NCBI RefSeq assembly: GCF_037948395.1
Contig: NZ_CP149940.1
Span: forward strand, 1,426,001-1,490,000
Direction of reading: 5' to 3'
DNA length: 64,000 nucleotides
From: Serratia nevei
GTDB taxonomy: Bacteria; Pseudomonadota; Gammaproteobacteria; Enterobacterales; Enterobacteriaceae
This document shows, piece after piece, positions 41,892-50,850 of this stretch (its first letter is position 1; every line of letters begins with the position of its first letter). A program made the position numbers and the translations under genes. The notes under the pieces were generated by a model. The model did not search any database, was not told the DNA's origin, and saw only the letters and a list, made by a program, of their open reading frames with translations.

Positions 41892-42803
41892 ATGAGATTA
41901 AACCTGGAAGCGCTGCTGATTTTGGACGCGCTGGACCGGCACGGATCTTTCGCCGCCGCGGCCGCCGCACTGTTTAAAACCCCTTCGGCACTTAGCTATA
42001 TGGTGCAAAAGCTGGAGAACGATCTCGACATCACCCTGCTGGACCGCTCCGGCCATCGGGCGAAGTTCACCGATACCGGCAAGCTGATGCTGGAAAAAGG
42101 CCGGGTGTTGCTGCGGGCGGCGCAGGATCTGGAGCAGCAGGCGCGCTACGTGGAGAACGGCTGGGAAAGCGAGATCACGCTCGGGATCGACGCCTCATTC
42201 CCGTTCGCCCGCCTGTTGCCACTGATCGACGAGTTCTATCGGCAACATCATCATACCCGGCTGCGTTTCAGCCACGAGGTGCTGGCCGGCTCCTGGGAAT
42301 CGCTGGTTTATGGCTGCGCCGACATTATCATCGGCGCCATCTGCGAGCCGCCGTCGCGGGTGGGCTATGCGTTCAGCCGGCTGGGGCAGCTGGATTACGT
42401 GTTCGCCGTCGCGCCGCAGCATCCGCTGGCGACGCTGCCGGAACCGTTGCCGAAGGACGAAATCCGTCAGCACCGGGCGGTGGTGGTGCGCGATACCTCG
42501 CGGGTCAATGCGCCGCAGAGCCTGAACCTGCTCGAAGAGCAGGATACGCTGACGGTCTTCGGCTTCGACGCCAAGCTGCAGGCGCAGTTGGCCGGGTTGG
42601 GCTGCGGCTATCTGCCGCGTTCTCTGGCGGAACCTTACCTGAACAGCGGCGAACTGGTGGCGAAACGCGTAGAATCTGAGCGCTGCAGCGACGTTGCCTA
42701 TTTCGGCTGGCGGGAAAGCGCCAGCGGTCTGGCGGCCAAGTGGTGGCGCGAACGGCTGCAGCGTTACGCGGATGACGGCGAGGCTTACCCGGCGGCGCAG
42801 TGA
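41892..42803 (+). CDS. LysR-family transcriptional regulator
   Basis: A 303-residue LysR regulator: HTH at about 4-62 (NLEALLILDALDRHGSFAAAAAALF, PSALSYMVQKLENDL), effector domain from about 90 (EITLGIDASFPFARLLPLIDEF). It is divergent from the YcaC-like/ABM/amidohydrolase operon and is the natural candidate regulator of it; the 140-base gap is large enough for both promoters and LysR sites. CGGGAGAAAGC precedes the ATG. Confidence 0.92.
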   Translation: MRLNLEALLILDALDRHGSFAAAAAALFKTPSALSYMVQKLENDLDITLLDRSGHRAKFTDTGKLMLEKGRVLLRAAQDLEQQARYVENGWESEITLGIDASFPFARLLPLIDEFYRQHHHTRLRFSHEVLAGSWESLVYGCADIIIGAICEPPSRVGYAFSRLGQLDYVFAVAPQHPLATLPEPLPKDEIRQHRAVVVRDTSRVNAPQSLNLLEEQDTLTVFGFDAKLQAQLAGLGCGYLPRSLAEPYLNSGELVAKRVESERCSDVAYFGWRESASGLAAKWWRERLQRYADDGEAYPAAQ

Positions 42804-42847
42804 GGGCCACGCGATAAGGATAAATCCCCCCAATAAGGACATAGGGA

Positions 42848-43216
42848 ATGAAAAAGACACTAAGCCTGTTGGCGCTGTTGCTGCTGAGCGGCTGCGGCGC
42901 CGGGCGTCAGGCCGGCATCCCGTTGCCGGAGCCGCAGGCCGAGGCGCAGGCCACGGTGCCGCTCAGCTATCCGGTGCGGGTGCATAACGCGGTGAGCCGC
43001 GAGCTGCGTTTGCCTGAACGCGCGCGCGGCCAACGCTGCACCATCAGCATTCGGCTGCGGCCGGACGGCAAGCTGGCGAGCAGCAAGATCGTAAGAGGCG
43101 ACGCGCCTCTGTGCTCAGCGGCGAGTGCGGCGGTGCAGCACGCGCAGTTTCCGCCGATGGCCACCGCCACCGAGTACGCGCTGTTCAACGCCGTGGTGCT
43201 CGATTTCGTTCCCTGA
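42848..43216 (+). CDS. TolA/TonB C-terminal-like lipoprotein
   Basis: A 122-residue lipoprotein: signal MKKTLSLLALLLLSGC with lipobox LSGC (Cys16), a Pro-rich linker, then a small domain (about 50-122) resembling the TolA/TonB C-terminal fold: CTISIRLRPDGKLASSKIVRGD, then LCSAASAAVQHAQFP, with two Cys that could pair. Residue 17 is Gly, not Asp, so outer-membrane sorting is expected. Monocistronic, with a strong terminator. Role unknown. Confidence 0.82.
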   Translation: MKKTLSLLALLLLSGCGAGRQAGIPLPEPQAEAQATVPLSYPVRVHNAVSRELRLPERARGQRCTISIRLRPDGKLASSKIVRGDAPLCSAASAAVQHAQFPPMATATEYALFNAVVLDFVP

Positions 43217-43229
43217 AGGGATGTGACCG

Positions 43230-43256
43230 ACGGGCCGCCTGCGCGGCCCGTTTTTT
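43230..43256 (+). terminator. Intrinsic terminator
   Basis: Perfect 9-bp stem ACGGGCCGC/GCGGCCCGT, CTGC loop, then six T, 14 bases after the lipoprotein stop. Confidence 0.92.
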
Positions 43257-43356
43257 CTCGTTTCGCCGTTTGCGTATTCACGCTTTTCCACCAATAGTGT
43301 TTTCCGGGCACGTCTCAAGACGAGGTTGCATTGGCTGGCCAACGGGAGAAAAAGGC

Positions 43357-43833
43357 ATGAAAGGCGAACATCATTATCAGGTGGCGGTCACCTGGCAGGG
43401 GAATTTGGGCGCAGGTACCGAGGATTACCGCGCCTACGGGCGCGATCACCTGATCGGCGCCGCGGGCAAGGCAGACATCGCCGGCTCCGCCGATCCGGCC
43501 TTCCGCGGCGACGCAACGCGCTGGAACCCGGAAGATTTGCTGGTGGCTTCGCTCAGCGCCTGTCACAAATTATGGTATCTGCATCTGTGCGCCACCTCGG
43601 ACATTTCCGTACTGGCCTATCAGGACAACGCCGTCGGGGTGATGCGTGAAGACGCGGCGCGCGGCGGCTTTTTCACCTCGGTGACGCTGCGGCCGCAGGT
43701 CACGGTGCGCGACGGCGACGATCTGCAACTGGCGCAACAGCTGCACGAGAAGGCGCATCACCTGTGCTTTATCGCCAACTCGGTGAATTTCCCGGTGGCC
43801 TGCGAACCGCAGGCCGCGTACGCAACCCGCTGA
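43357..43833 (+). CDS. OsmC-family protein
   Basis: A 158-residue protein of the OsmC/Ohr superfamily, thiol-dependent peroxidases of the cytoplasm: N-terminal strand block YQVAVTWQGNLG, GSADPAFRGDATRWNPEDLLVASLSAC (about 46-72) holding the first conserved Cys, and LCFIANSVNFPVACEP near the end holding the second. The subgroup is closer to uncharacterised OsmC-like proteins than to Ohr. The ATG at 43357 is preceded by GGGAGAAAAAGGC. Confidence 0.88.
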   Translation: MKGEHHYQVAVTWQGNLGAGTEDYRAYGRDHLIGAAGKADIAGSADPAFRGDATRWNPEDLLVASLSACHKLWYLHLCATSDISVLAYQDNAVGVMREDAARGGFFTSVTLRPQVTVRDGDDLQLAQQLHEKAHHLCFIANSVNFPVACEPQAAYATR

Positions 43834-43877
43834 ATTTTCACTTAGCTTTGCCATTTTCGTTATTTTGAACGCCGCTA

Positions 43878-43918
43878 CGGCTCGCGGATACTGGGAGAAA
43901 ATCTCTCACCGCGAGCCG
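43878..43918 (+). promoter_or_regulatory. Stem-loop next to the desaturase start codon
   Basis: Perfect 10-bp stem CGGCTCGCGG/CCGCGAGCCG (43878-43887/43909-43918) with an inner TGGGAGA/TCTCTCA stem. It ends 4 bases before the ATG and contains the only purine-rich candidate ribosome sites, so it could control translation. It could instead terminate the upstream gene, but no T run follows. Confidence 0.45.
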
Positions 43919-43922
43919 CAGC

Positions 43923-44954
43923 ATGTCCCATGCCCACTATTTGCACCCCGAACAGCGCGAACGAATCAGGCAGCTTTATCGGCGCCGCTATTGGCGAATG
44001 GAATTGCCCACCTGGGGGATCATGGCGGCGGTGTACGGCGGCTGGTTCGGCGTGGCGCTGGGATGGCAAACGCTGGGCCCGTGGCTTGGCGCGCCGCTGT
44101 TGATTCTCCTGACCACCTGGTACCTGTCGTTGCAACACGAGCTGATCCACGGCCATCCGACGCGCTGGCCGCGCGTCAATCAGCTGTTCGGCCTGTTGCC
44201 GCTGGCGGTGTGGTATCCCTATGGGCTGTATCGCGATTCGCATCTGCGCCACCACCGCAACGACCACCTGACCGATCCGCACGAAGATCCCGAAAGCTAT
44301 TACTTCAGCGCCGCGCAGTGGCGGCGCTATCCCCGCCTGTTGCCGCTGCTGACCGCCGTGCGCAATACGCTGATCGGCCGGGTGCTCCTCGGCCCGGCGT
44401 TGGATATCGCCGCGACCCTGGCCGGGGCGGTGAAAGCGCTTGCCTCTGGGGAGTGGCGTACCTGGATGATGTGGGGAGTGCACCTGTCGCTGTTGGTGAT
44501 ATTGCTGAACTGGCTGCAGGCGCAGGGTATCGGTGCGGCGTTTTACCTGCTGGCCATCAGCTACCCGGCGCTGGCGCTGACCAAGGTAAGATCGTTTTTT
44601 GAGCATCGCGCCGTGGACGCACCGCAGGCACGTTCTATTATTAATGAGGCGGGCTGGCCGTGGCGGCTGCTGTTTCTCAATCTGAACTACCATTTAGTGC
44701 ATCACGATCTGCCCGGCCTGCCCTGGTACGGTTTGCGCGAAGTCTATCTGGCGGAGCGTGAGGCGTATCAGCGGCGCAGCCAGGGATTTGTCGCGCAAGG
44801 CTACGGCGAGTGGCTGCGCGATTACGCCCTGACGCCGATCGACGTTGGCGTGCATCCGTTGCGCGCCGATGAACCGCAGGGAGAAGGCGATGCCCTGCCG
44901 ACGGAAAAATTTATTGCGCGCTGGAAGCGTGTTTCTCAGGATTTTCCAACCTAA
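43923..44954 (+). CDS. Fatty acid desaturase
   Basis: Membrane di-iron desaturase, 343 residues. Histidine boxes: HELIHGHP (about 76-83), HLRHHRNDH (about 108-116), and HLVHHDLPGLPW (about 259-270). About four membrane helices lie around them. The last 60 residues (QGFVAQGYGEWLRDYAL onward) are a soluble tail. The start is next to a strong stem-loop with a weak ribosome site; translation may be conditional. A start at 43998 (MELPTWGIM) is also possible. Lipid substrate unknown. Confidence 0.88.
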   Translation: MSHAHYLHPEQRERIRQLYRRRYWRMELPTWGIMAAVYGGWFGVALGWQTLGPWLGAPLLILLTTWYLSLQHELIHGHPTRWPRVNQLFGLLPLAVWYPYGLYRDSHLRHHRNDHLTDPHEDPESYYFSAAQWRRYPRLLPLLTAVRNTLIGRVLLGPALDIAATLAGAVKALASGEWRTWMMWGVHLSLLVILLNWLQAQGIGAAFYLLAISYPALALTKVRSFFEHRAVDAPQARSIINEAGWPWRLLFLNLNYHLVHHDLPGLPWYGLREVYLAEREAYQRRSQGFVAQGYGEWLRDYALTPIDVGVHPLRADEPQGEGDALPTEKFIARWKRVSQDFPT

Positions 44955-44994
44955 CCGGCCCATGAGCCGGAAAACATATAACCAGAGGAAAAGT

Positions 44995-45924
44995 ATGGCA
45001 ATCACCTTATCACGCGGACGTTCCTTTGCCGTCGCGCTGGCCCTGCTGGCCACCGGCGGTCTGGCGCAGGCGGCCGACTCGGTGCGCGTCGGCTCCAAGA
45101 TCGATACCGAAGGTTCGCTGCTCGGCAACCTCATCGTGCAGGTGCTGGAAGCCAACGGCATCAAGACCACCAACAAGCTGCAGCTCGGCACCACCAAGGT
45201 GCTGCGCGGCGCCATCACCTCCGGCGAGATCGACATCTATCCGGAATACACCGGCAACGGCGCGTTTTTCTTCTCCGATGAGAAAGATCCGGCGTGGAAG
45301 AACGCCCAGGCCGGCTTCGAGAAGGTGAAGCAGCTCGACTACGACAAAAACAAAATCGTCTGGCTGGACGCGGCGCCGGCCAACAACACCTGGACCATCG
45401 CCATTCGTCAGGACGTGGCGGAGGCCAACCATCTGAAGACGCTGTCGGATCTCGGCAAGTGGATCAACGGCGGCGGCAAGTTCAAGCTGGCGGCCTCGGC
45501 GGAATTTATCGAGCGGCCGGATGCGCTGCCGGCGTTCCAGAACGCCTACGGTTTCAAACTGAATCAGGATCAGCTGCTGTCCCTGGCCGGCGGTGACACG
45601 GCGGTGACCATCAAGGCGGCGGCGGAGCAGACCTCCGGCGTCAACGCGGCGATGGCCTACGGCACCGATGGCCCGGTGGCGGCGCTGGGGCTGCAGACGC
45701 TGGCGGACCCGAAAGGCGTACAGCCGATCTACGCACCGGCGCCGATCGTGCGCGAAGCGGCGCTGAAGGCGCACGCCAATCTGCCTGAGCTGCTCAAGCC
45801 GGTGTTCGCCTCTCTGGACGGGCCGACGCTGCAAAAACTCAACGCGCAGATCGCCGTGGAAGGCCAAGACGCCAAACAGGTGGCGGCCGCTTACCTGAAA
45901 GAGAAAGGGTTTGTTAAGGGATAA
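44995..45924 (+). CDS. osmF: Glycine-betaine-type ABC binding protein OsmF
   Basis: Periplasmic binding protein of the QAT (glycine betaine/choline) family, 309 residues. A signal peptide ends near GGLAQA-AD; the mature part starts SVRVGSKIDTEGSLLGNLI and has GEIDIYPEYTGNGAFFF, the OsmF/OpuCC pattern. Gene order osmF-yehY-yehX-yehW equals that of E. coli, where the operon is under RpoS and osmotic control and has low betaine affinity. The ATG at 44995 follows AGAGGAAAAGT. A stem-loop lies behind the stop. Confidence 0.93.
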   Translation: MAITLSRGRSFAVALALLATGGLAQAADSVRVGSKIDTEGSLLGNLIVQVLEANGIKTTNKLQLGTTKVLRGAITSGEIDIYPEYTGNGAFFFSDEKDPAWKNAQAGFEKVKQLDYDKNKIVWLDAAPANNTWTIAIRQDVAEANHLKTLSDLGKWINGGGKFKLAASAEFIERPDALPAFQNAYGFKLNQDQLLSLAGGDTAVTIKAAAEQTSGVNAAMAYGTDGPVAALGLQTLADPKGVQPIYAPAPIVREAALKAHANLPELLKPVFASLDGPTLQKLNAQIAVEGQDAKQVAAAYLKEKGFVKG

Positions 45925-45934
45925 TGCCGAGGTG

Positions 45935-45959
45935 CCCCCTCTGCCGTCGGGAGAGGGGG
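45935..45959 (+). terminator. Intercistronic stem-loop between osmF and yehY
   Basis: Perfect 8-bp repeat CCCCCTCT/AGAGGGGG with a 9-base loop, directly after the binding-protein gene and before the permease. Possible partial terminator or 3' stabiliser. Confidence 0.55.
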
Positions 45960-45985
45960 TAAACCGAGGGAGCCGGAGCGTTTCT

Positions 45986-47146
45986 TTGACTATTGCCGTA
46001 AAACATCGCGTCTTGTTGACGCTGTTCATGCTGTTGCTGCTGGCCGCTTTCGGTCTGCCGTTCCTCAGTTATGCCCCCAATCGTCTGTTGTCGGGCAAAA
46101 GCCTCTCCTTGTTCTCCCTGCTGCACGGCCCGGCGCTGTGGCTGCTGTTGCCGCTGGCGGCATTGGCGATCCTCAGCCTGTTGCCGCCGACGCGGGGGCG
46201 GGTGCTGCTGGCGGCGCTGGCCGCCTGCGGGGTGCTGACGCTGGCCTTCTGGATCAGCGGACAGGCCGCCGAACGCCTGGCGCAGGAGGGATCGCGCCTG
46301 GCGCGCACCTCCTGGGGCAGCGGATGCTGGCTGACGATGGCGCTGAGCCTGCTGATCGCCGCCGACGCCCTGGCGCGCCTCACCGCGTCGCACCTGTGGC
46401 GCATGCTGGGCAACGCGCTGGTGCTGGTGCCGCCGGCGCTGCTGCTGTTCGGGCATCAGCTCGATCAGCTGTCGCTGCTGAAGGAGTACCACAATCGCCA
46501 GGAGGTGTTTGACGCCGCGCTGCTGCAGCACCTGACGATTCTGCTGGCGACGATGGCGCCGGCGCTGGCGATCGGCGTGCCGCTCGGGGTGCTGTGTTTT
46601 CGCTCCGAACGCTGGCAGCGGCCGATTTTCTCCGCGCTGAACATTATCCAGACCGTGCCGTCCATCGCGCTGTTCGGCCTGCTGATCGCGCCATTGGCGG
46701 GGCTGGCGACGGCGGTGCCCTGGCTGGCGGAGCACGGCGTCAGCGGCATCGGCATGGCGCCGGCGATCGTGGCGCTGGTGCTGTACGCGCTGTTGCCGCT
46801 GGTGCGCAGCGTGGTGGCGGGGCTGCAAAGCGTGCCGGCCGGGGTGATCGAATCCGCCACCGGCATGGGGCTGACGCGCGGGCAGATCTTCCTGCGCGTG
46901 CAGCTGCCGTTGGCGCTGCCGCTGTTCCTGACCGGCGTGCGCATCCTGGCGGTGCAAACCGTCGGCATGGCGGTGGTGGCGGCGTTGATCGGTGCCGGCG
47001 GCTTTGGCGCCATCGTGTTCCAGGGGCTGCTCAGCAGCGCGCTGGATCTGGTTTTGCTGGGGGTGATCCCGGTGGTCATGATGGCGGTCATCGTCGATTC
47101 GCTGTTTAAATTTTGGGTTTCAATCCTGGACGTATCGCGCCGATGA
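45986..47146 (+). CDS. yehY: ABC transporter permease YehY
   Basis: Permease of the OsmF system, 386 residues. About six leading hydrophobic segments (1-200), then the conserved permease domain: VPLGVLCFRSERWQRPIF, NIIQTVPSIALFGLLIAPL and the coupling loop VIESATGMGLTRGQIFLRVQLP. I take TTG 45986 as start (8 bases after GGAG); an ATG at 45911 lies inside osmF and would run through the stem-loop. It overlaps yehX by 4 bases (ATGA). Confidence 0.9.
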   Translation: MTIAVKHRVLLTLFMLLLLAAFGLPFLSYAPNRLLSGKSLSLFSLLHGPALWLLLPLAALAILSLLPPTRGRVLLAALAACGVLTLAFWISGQAAERLAQEGSRLARTSWGSGCWLTMALSLLIAADALARLTASHLWRMLGNALVLVPPALLLFGHQLDQLSLLKEYHNRQEVFDAALLQHLTILLATMAPALAIGVPLGVLCFRSERWQRPIFSALNIIQTVPSIALFGLLIAPLAGLATAVPWLAEHGVSGIGMAPAIVALVLYALLPLVRSVVAGLQSVPAGVIESATGMGLTRGQIFLRVQLPLALPLFLTGVRILAVQTVGMAVVAALIGAGGFGAIVFQGLLSSALDLVLLGVIPVVMMAVIVDSLFKFWVSILDVSRR

Positions 47147-48078
47147 TTCACTTTGAGCAAGTCAGCAAAATTTTTCAGGGCAAGCCGGCGGTGGACGATC
47201 TCACGCTGCACATCGCCGAGGGCGAATTCACCGTGTTGATCGGCACCTCGGGTTCCGGCAAGTCCACGACGTTAAAAATGATCAATCGCCTGATCGAACA
47301 CGATCGGGGCAAGATTCTCTTTGCCGGCGAAGAGATCCAGTCGTTCAAACCGCAGGATCTGCGGCGGCGCATGGGCTATGCGATCCAGTCGATCGGCCTG
47401 TTCCCGCACTGGACGGTGGAGGAGAACATCGCCACCGTGCCGCAGCTGCTGAAATGGCCGCGCGCGCGCATTCGCGATCGGGTGACCGAACTGCTGGAGC
47501 TGTTGCATCTGGAGCCGGATCTGTTTCGCCGCCGCTACCCGCATCAGCTGTCCGGCGGGCAGCAGCAGCGGGTGGGGGTAGCGCGCGCGCTGGCCGCCGA
47601 TCCCGAGGTGTTGCTGATGGACGAACCGTTCGGCGCGCTGGATCCGGTCACCCGTGCGGCGCTGCAGGCGGAGATCGCGCGCATCCATCAGCTCTCCGGC
47701 CGCACCATCGTGCTGGTGACGCACGACATCGATGAAGCGCTGGGCTTGGCGGATCGCCTGGTGCTGCTCGATCAGGGGCGGGTGGTGCAACAGGGCACGC
47801 CGCTGGCGCTGCTGACCGCGCCGGCCAACGACTTCGTGCGGGATTTCTTCGGGCGCAGCGATCGCGGCATCAAGCTGCTGTCGCTGGGAACGGTGGCGGA
47901 GCGGGTGCGGCCCGGCGCCGCCGAGGGCGAACCGATCGCCGCCGCCATGAGCCTGCGCGAGGCGCTGTCGGTGTTTGTGGCGCGCGGCAGCGACTGCCTG
48001 CCGGTGGTGGATGAACGGGGCGAAGCGTTGGGGGTGTTGCACTTTAACGATCTGATCGCCGGGCAGGCGCTGTCATGA
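47143..48078 (+). CDS. yehX: ABC transporter ATP-binding protein YehX
   Basis: ATPase of the OsmF-YehYXW importer, 311 residues. It has Walker [10 protein letters not shown] (34-42), Q-loop [21 protein letters not shown], signature [15 protein letters not shown], Walker [13 protein letters not shown] and a C-terminal CBS-like regulatory segment (about 255-311; [22 protein letters not shown]). CBS domains in related OpuA-type ATPases sense ionic strength. The ATG at 47143 overlaps the yehY stop. Confidence 0.93.
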   Translation: MIHFEQVSKIFQGKPAVDDLTLHIAEGEFTVLIGTSGSGKSTTLKMINRLIEHDRGKILFAGEEIQSFKPQDLRRRMGYAIQSIGLFPHWTVEENIATVPQLLKWPRARIRDRVTELLELLHLEPDLFRRRYPHQLSGGQQQRVGVARALAADPEVLLMDEPFGALDPVTRAALQAEIARIHQLSGRTIVLVTHDIDEALGLADRLVLLDQGRVVQQGTPLALLTAPANDFVRDFFGRSDRGIKLLSLGTVAERVRPGAAEGEPIAAAMSLREALSVFVARGSDCLPVVDERGEALGVLHFNDLIAGQALS

Positions 48079-48848
48079 GCGGGCGCGTCTGGCGCCTGTT
48101 GCGCGATCCGCTGCCCTGGACGCTGGCGCTGCTGTTGGCGCTGGTGTTCGGCATGGATCATCTGCGCGGCCTGTTCGCCGCCTGGTTCCCCGATCTGGAG
48201 CGGCCCATTTATCAGCAGGACAGCTTTATCGCGCTGGTGGGGGCGCACCTGTCGCTGGTGGCGATCTCCAGTCTGATCGCGGTGGCTCTCGGCGTGGTGG
48301 CCGGCGTGGCCGTCACCCGGCGCAGCGGTCGGGAGTTTCGTTCGCTGGTGGAAACGGTGGTGGCGGTGGGGCAGACCTTCCCGCCGGTGGCGGTGCTGGC
48401 GGTAGCGGTGCCGGTGATGGGCTTCAGCGAACAGCCGGCGATCATTGCGCTGGTGCTGTACGGCCTGCTGCCGATCCTGCAGGGCACGCTGGCGGGCATC
48501 GAATCGGTGCCGCCCGCCACGCGCGAGATTGCCCGCGGCGTGGGGATGAGCGCCTGGCAAATTCTGTGGCGGGTCGAATTGCCGCTGGCGGCGCCGGTGA
48601 TCGTCGCCGGGATCCGCACGTCGGTGATCATCAACATCGGCACGGCGGCCATCGCTTCCACCGTCGGCACCAAAACCCTCGGCTCGCCGATCATCATCGG
48701 TCTGAGCGGGTTTAACACCGCCTATGTGATCCAGGGCGCGGCGGTGGTGGCGTTGTTGGCTATTATCACCGATATGCTGTTCGAACGTTGGGTGCGTTAT
48801 CTCACCGCCTGGCGTCAGCAGACGCTGGCGTCCACTCCGGCGGGGTAA
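48075..48848 (+). CDS. yehW: ABC transporter permease YehW
   Basis: Second permease of the OsmF system, 257 residues and about six hydrophobic segments, with [22 protein letters not shown], the coupling loop [22 protein letters not shown] (about 148-169) and [20 protein letters not shown]. Its ATG overlaps the yehX stop (ATGA). Operon end is uncertain: the next gene starts 7 bases later. Confidence 0.93.
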   Translation: MSGRVWRLLRDPLPWTLALLLALVFGMDHLRGLFAAWFPDLERPIYQQDSFIALVGAHLSLVAISSLIAVALGVVAGVAVTRRSGREFRSLVETVVAVGQTFPPVAVLAVAVPVMGFSEQPAIIALVLYGLLPILQGTLAGIESVPPATREIARGVGMSAWQILWRVELPLAAPVIVAGIRTSVIINIGTAAIASTVGTKTLGSPIIIGLSGFNTAYVIQGAAVVALLAIITDMLFERWVRYLTAWRQQTLASTPAG

Positions 48849-48855
48849 GGGGGAA

Positions 48856-49638
48856 ATGATGCAGGTGTCTCTACCGATGTACGGCGTTGGCCGGGAGCAG
48901 GCCGAATCTTTCTGGCAGGTATTGCGCGACAAGCTGCTGCGGCTGGGGCTGCCGGCGGCGCCGGAGCGGCTCAGCTGGCCGGACGATCTGGCGCAGCACT
49001 GGCGGCGCGACGATCTGCTGCTCAGCCAAACCTGCGGTTATCCGTTGGTCAGCACCCTGTCGCAGGTGCAGCTGATCGGCACCTACCATTACCGGGTTGA
49101 AGGGTGCGACGGGCCGAATTACCGCAGTTGGCTGGTGGTGCGTGCGGGCGATCCCGGCGAACGGCTGGCGGATTTTCGCGGCCGGACGGTGGCTTATAAC
49201 AGCACCGATTCCCAGTCCGGCTACAACGGCCTGCGCGCGCTGATCGCGCCGTTGGCGCAGGATGGGAAATTCTTCGGTGCGGCGATGGCCTCCGGCGCGC
49301 ATTATCAGTCGCTGAAGCTGATCCGCAGCGGGCAGGCGGATATCGCCGCCATCGATTCGATCAGCATGGAACTGCTGCGTCGCGCGCAGCCGCAGGCGTT
49401 GGAGGGGCTGAAAATCATCGGCCGCACGGCGGCGGTGCCCGGCCTGCCGCTGATCACCGCGGCGGGTACGCCGCCGGAACAGGTGGAAACCCTGCGTGCC
49501 GGCGCCCGGGCGATGCTGGATGAGGCGGTCAGCGACCGCCTGCTGATCGGCGATTTCAGCCTGGTGCCGCGTTCGGCCTACCAGATTATCACCGTGCTGG
49601 AACAGCAGGCCGCCGCGCAGGGCGTGACGGCGCTCTAG
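48856..49638 (+). CDS. PhnD-like binding-protein fold without signal peptide
   Basis: A 260-residue protein with the fold of phosphate/phosphonate ABC binding proteins: LSQTCGYPLVSTL, GTYHYRVEGCDGPNYRSWLVVRA, ADFRGRTVAYNSTDSQSGYNGLRALI and the domain-crossing ASGAHYQSLKLIRSGQADIAAID (read in parts). The N-terminus MMQVSLPMYGVGREQAESFW has no signal peptide, so it should be cytoplasmic. It begins 7 bases after yehW behind GGGGGAA, hence probably co-transcribed with the osmF operon. Could be an intracellular ligand sensor; no function claimed. Tandem ATGs 48856/48859. Confidence 0.8.
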   Translation: MMQVSLPMYGVGREQAESFWQVLRDKLLRLGLPAAPERLSWPDDLAQHWRRDDLLLSQTCGYPLVSTLSQVQLIGTYHYRVEGCDGPNYRSWLVVRAGDPGERLADFRGRTVAYNSTDSQSGYNGLRALIAPLAQDGKFFGAAMASGAHYQSLKLIRSGQADIAAIDSISMELLRRAQPQALEGLKIIGRTAAVPGLPLITAAGTPPEQVETLRAGARAMLDEAVSDRLLIGDFSLVPRSAYQIITVLEQQAAAQGVTAL

Positions 49639-49644
49639 CCGCCG

Positions 49645-50364
49645 TTACAACAGGCCGCCGCCGTCGATGTCGATCACGCTGCCGGTCACGAAGCCGTTCT
49701 CCATCGCCAGCAGGTAACCCGCCGCGACGTCGGCCGCCTGGCCGACCCTGCCGACCGGCAGGCTGCCGCCAACCCGTTCGAACAGCGCCTGACGCTGCGC
49801 GGCGCTCATGCCGTCGTAGGCTTCGGTGGCGGTGATGCCGGGGCTGACCACGTTCACCCGCCGCGGCGCCAGCTCCTTCGCCAGCTGCTTGCCGGCCGCT
49901 TCCAGCGCGGCGTTGATGGCGGTTTTGATCAGCTGACCGCCGAGGTATTTACGCGACAGCTGGCCGGAAGTCAGGGTGATGGAGCCCTGTGGCGCCAGCG
50001 TCGGCAGCGCCGCCTGCACCGCGCGCAAACTGCCCCAAAATTTGACGTTGAAGTCGGCCTGCGCCCGTTCCAGGGTGGTCTCCGCCAGCGGCTTGGCCTC
50101 CACCAGCGGCCCGGCGGTGATCACCAAATGGTCGAAAGCGCCGACGGCGGCAAACAGCGCGTGCAGCGACGCTTCATCGGTCAGATCGGCCTGCATCAGG
50201 CGCAGCGCGTCGTTCTTCTCCCTGGCGTGGGGCAGGCGGCGCGAAGCCAGCACCACTTCAGCGCCGCGCGCCGCCGCCGCGTAGGCCACCGCGGCGCCAA
50301 TGCCGCTGGTGCCGCCCAGGATCACCAGTTTTTGTCGTTTCAGTGGGGAATCGGGAATCGTCAT
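49645..50364 (-). CDS. SDR-fold oxidoreductase lacking the usual Tyr
   Basis: A 239-residue short-chain dehydrogenase fold: NAD(P)-binding GGTSGIGAAVA (15-25), then VLASRR and LMQADLTDE. The Ser of the active-site strand is present (TLTSGQLSRKY) and Lys in IKTAINAALEAAG, but the residue four before that Lys is Gly, not Tyr, so the canonical YxxxK is missing. This subgroup is known among SDRs, and activity is uncertain. The ATG at 50364 begins MTIPDSPLKRQ. It is separated from a divergent LysR gene by a toxin-antitoxin pair. Confidence 0.85.
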   Translation of the reverse strand: MTIPDSPLKRQKLVILGGTSGIGAAVAYAAAARGAEVVLASRRLPHAREKNDALRLMQADLTDEASLHALFAAVGAFDHLVITAGPLVEAKPLAETTLERAQADFNVKFWGSLRAVQAALPTLAPQGSITLTSGQLSRKYLGGQLIKTAINAALEAAGKQLAKELAPRRVNVVSPGITATEAYDGMSAAQRQALFERVGGSLPVGRVGQAADVAAGYLLAMENGFVTGSVIDIDGGGLL

Positions 50365-50470
50365 GTTAAGGCCTCTTTTAGGGTAAGTTTCAACGGGATC
50401 TATCTTTCCTGATTGAAAATGACCTAACAATTGGCCTTGCTGACAAACACTTATTAATATCTTTTAAAGA

Positions 50471-50848
50471 TCACGCAGCGCTAAAGCGGGCATTTAACTT
50501 CTGATCCACGATAATTTCGAAATCGGTAAACAGCGCTCGGGGCTTTACCGAGCGCCCCTGTTTTTCCAGTGCCACCAGGCCGTGCCCGCTCAGCGTTTTC
50601 AGCGTGGTTGACAGGTTGCTGACCTGCCGACCGGACAATTCGGCCAGCTGGCTGATGGTCTCGGGGCGGGCGGTGTCGATAAGACGCAGCAGGGCGATAT
50701 TCTCGTTGCTGAGCACCTGGGCCAGCGCGATCATCGACGTGAACCAGACTTTGGGTTCACGTTCCTGCGGCTGGTATTCCCCTTTCGCGATCGCCAGTAT
50801 GCGCTTGCGAATCAGTTCTTCGGGCATCACGCCAATCAGTGCTTTCAT
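50471..50848 (-). CDS. HTH antitoxin/regulator, TumA-like
   Basis: A 125-residue DNA-binding protein of the winged-helix family (HVO_A0114-like): MKALIGVMPEELIRKRILAIA at the start, GEYQPQEREPKVWFTSM, and the HTH ETISQLAELSGRQVSNLSTTLKTLSGHG (about 73-100, read in parts). Such proteins pair with TumE (DUF6516) toxins. Two ATGs (50851, 50848) follow GAGGTTG; spacing favours 50848. The first ATG overlaps the stop of the toxin frame (TGATG). The same reading frame runs unbroken upstream into the first half of the toxin gene because of a frame shift there. Confidence 0.85.
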   Translation of the reverse strand: MKALIGVMPEELIRKRILAIAKGEYQPQEREPKVWFTSMIALAQVLSNENIALLRLIDTARPETISQLAELSGRQVSNLSTTLKTLSGHGLVALEKQGRSVKPRALFTDFEIIVDQKLNARFSAA

Positions 50849-50850
50849 CA

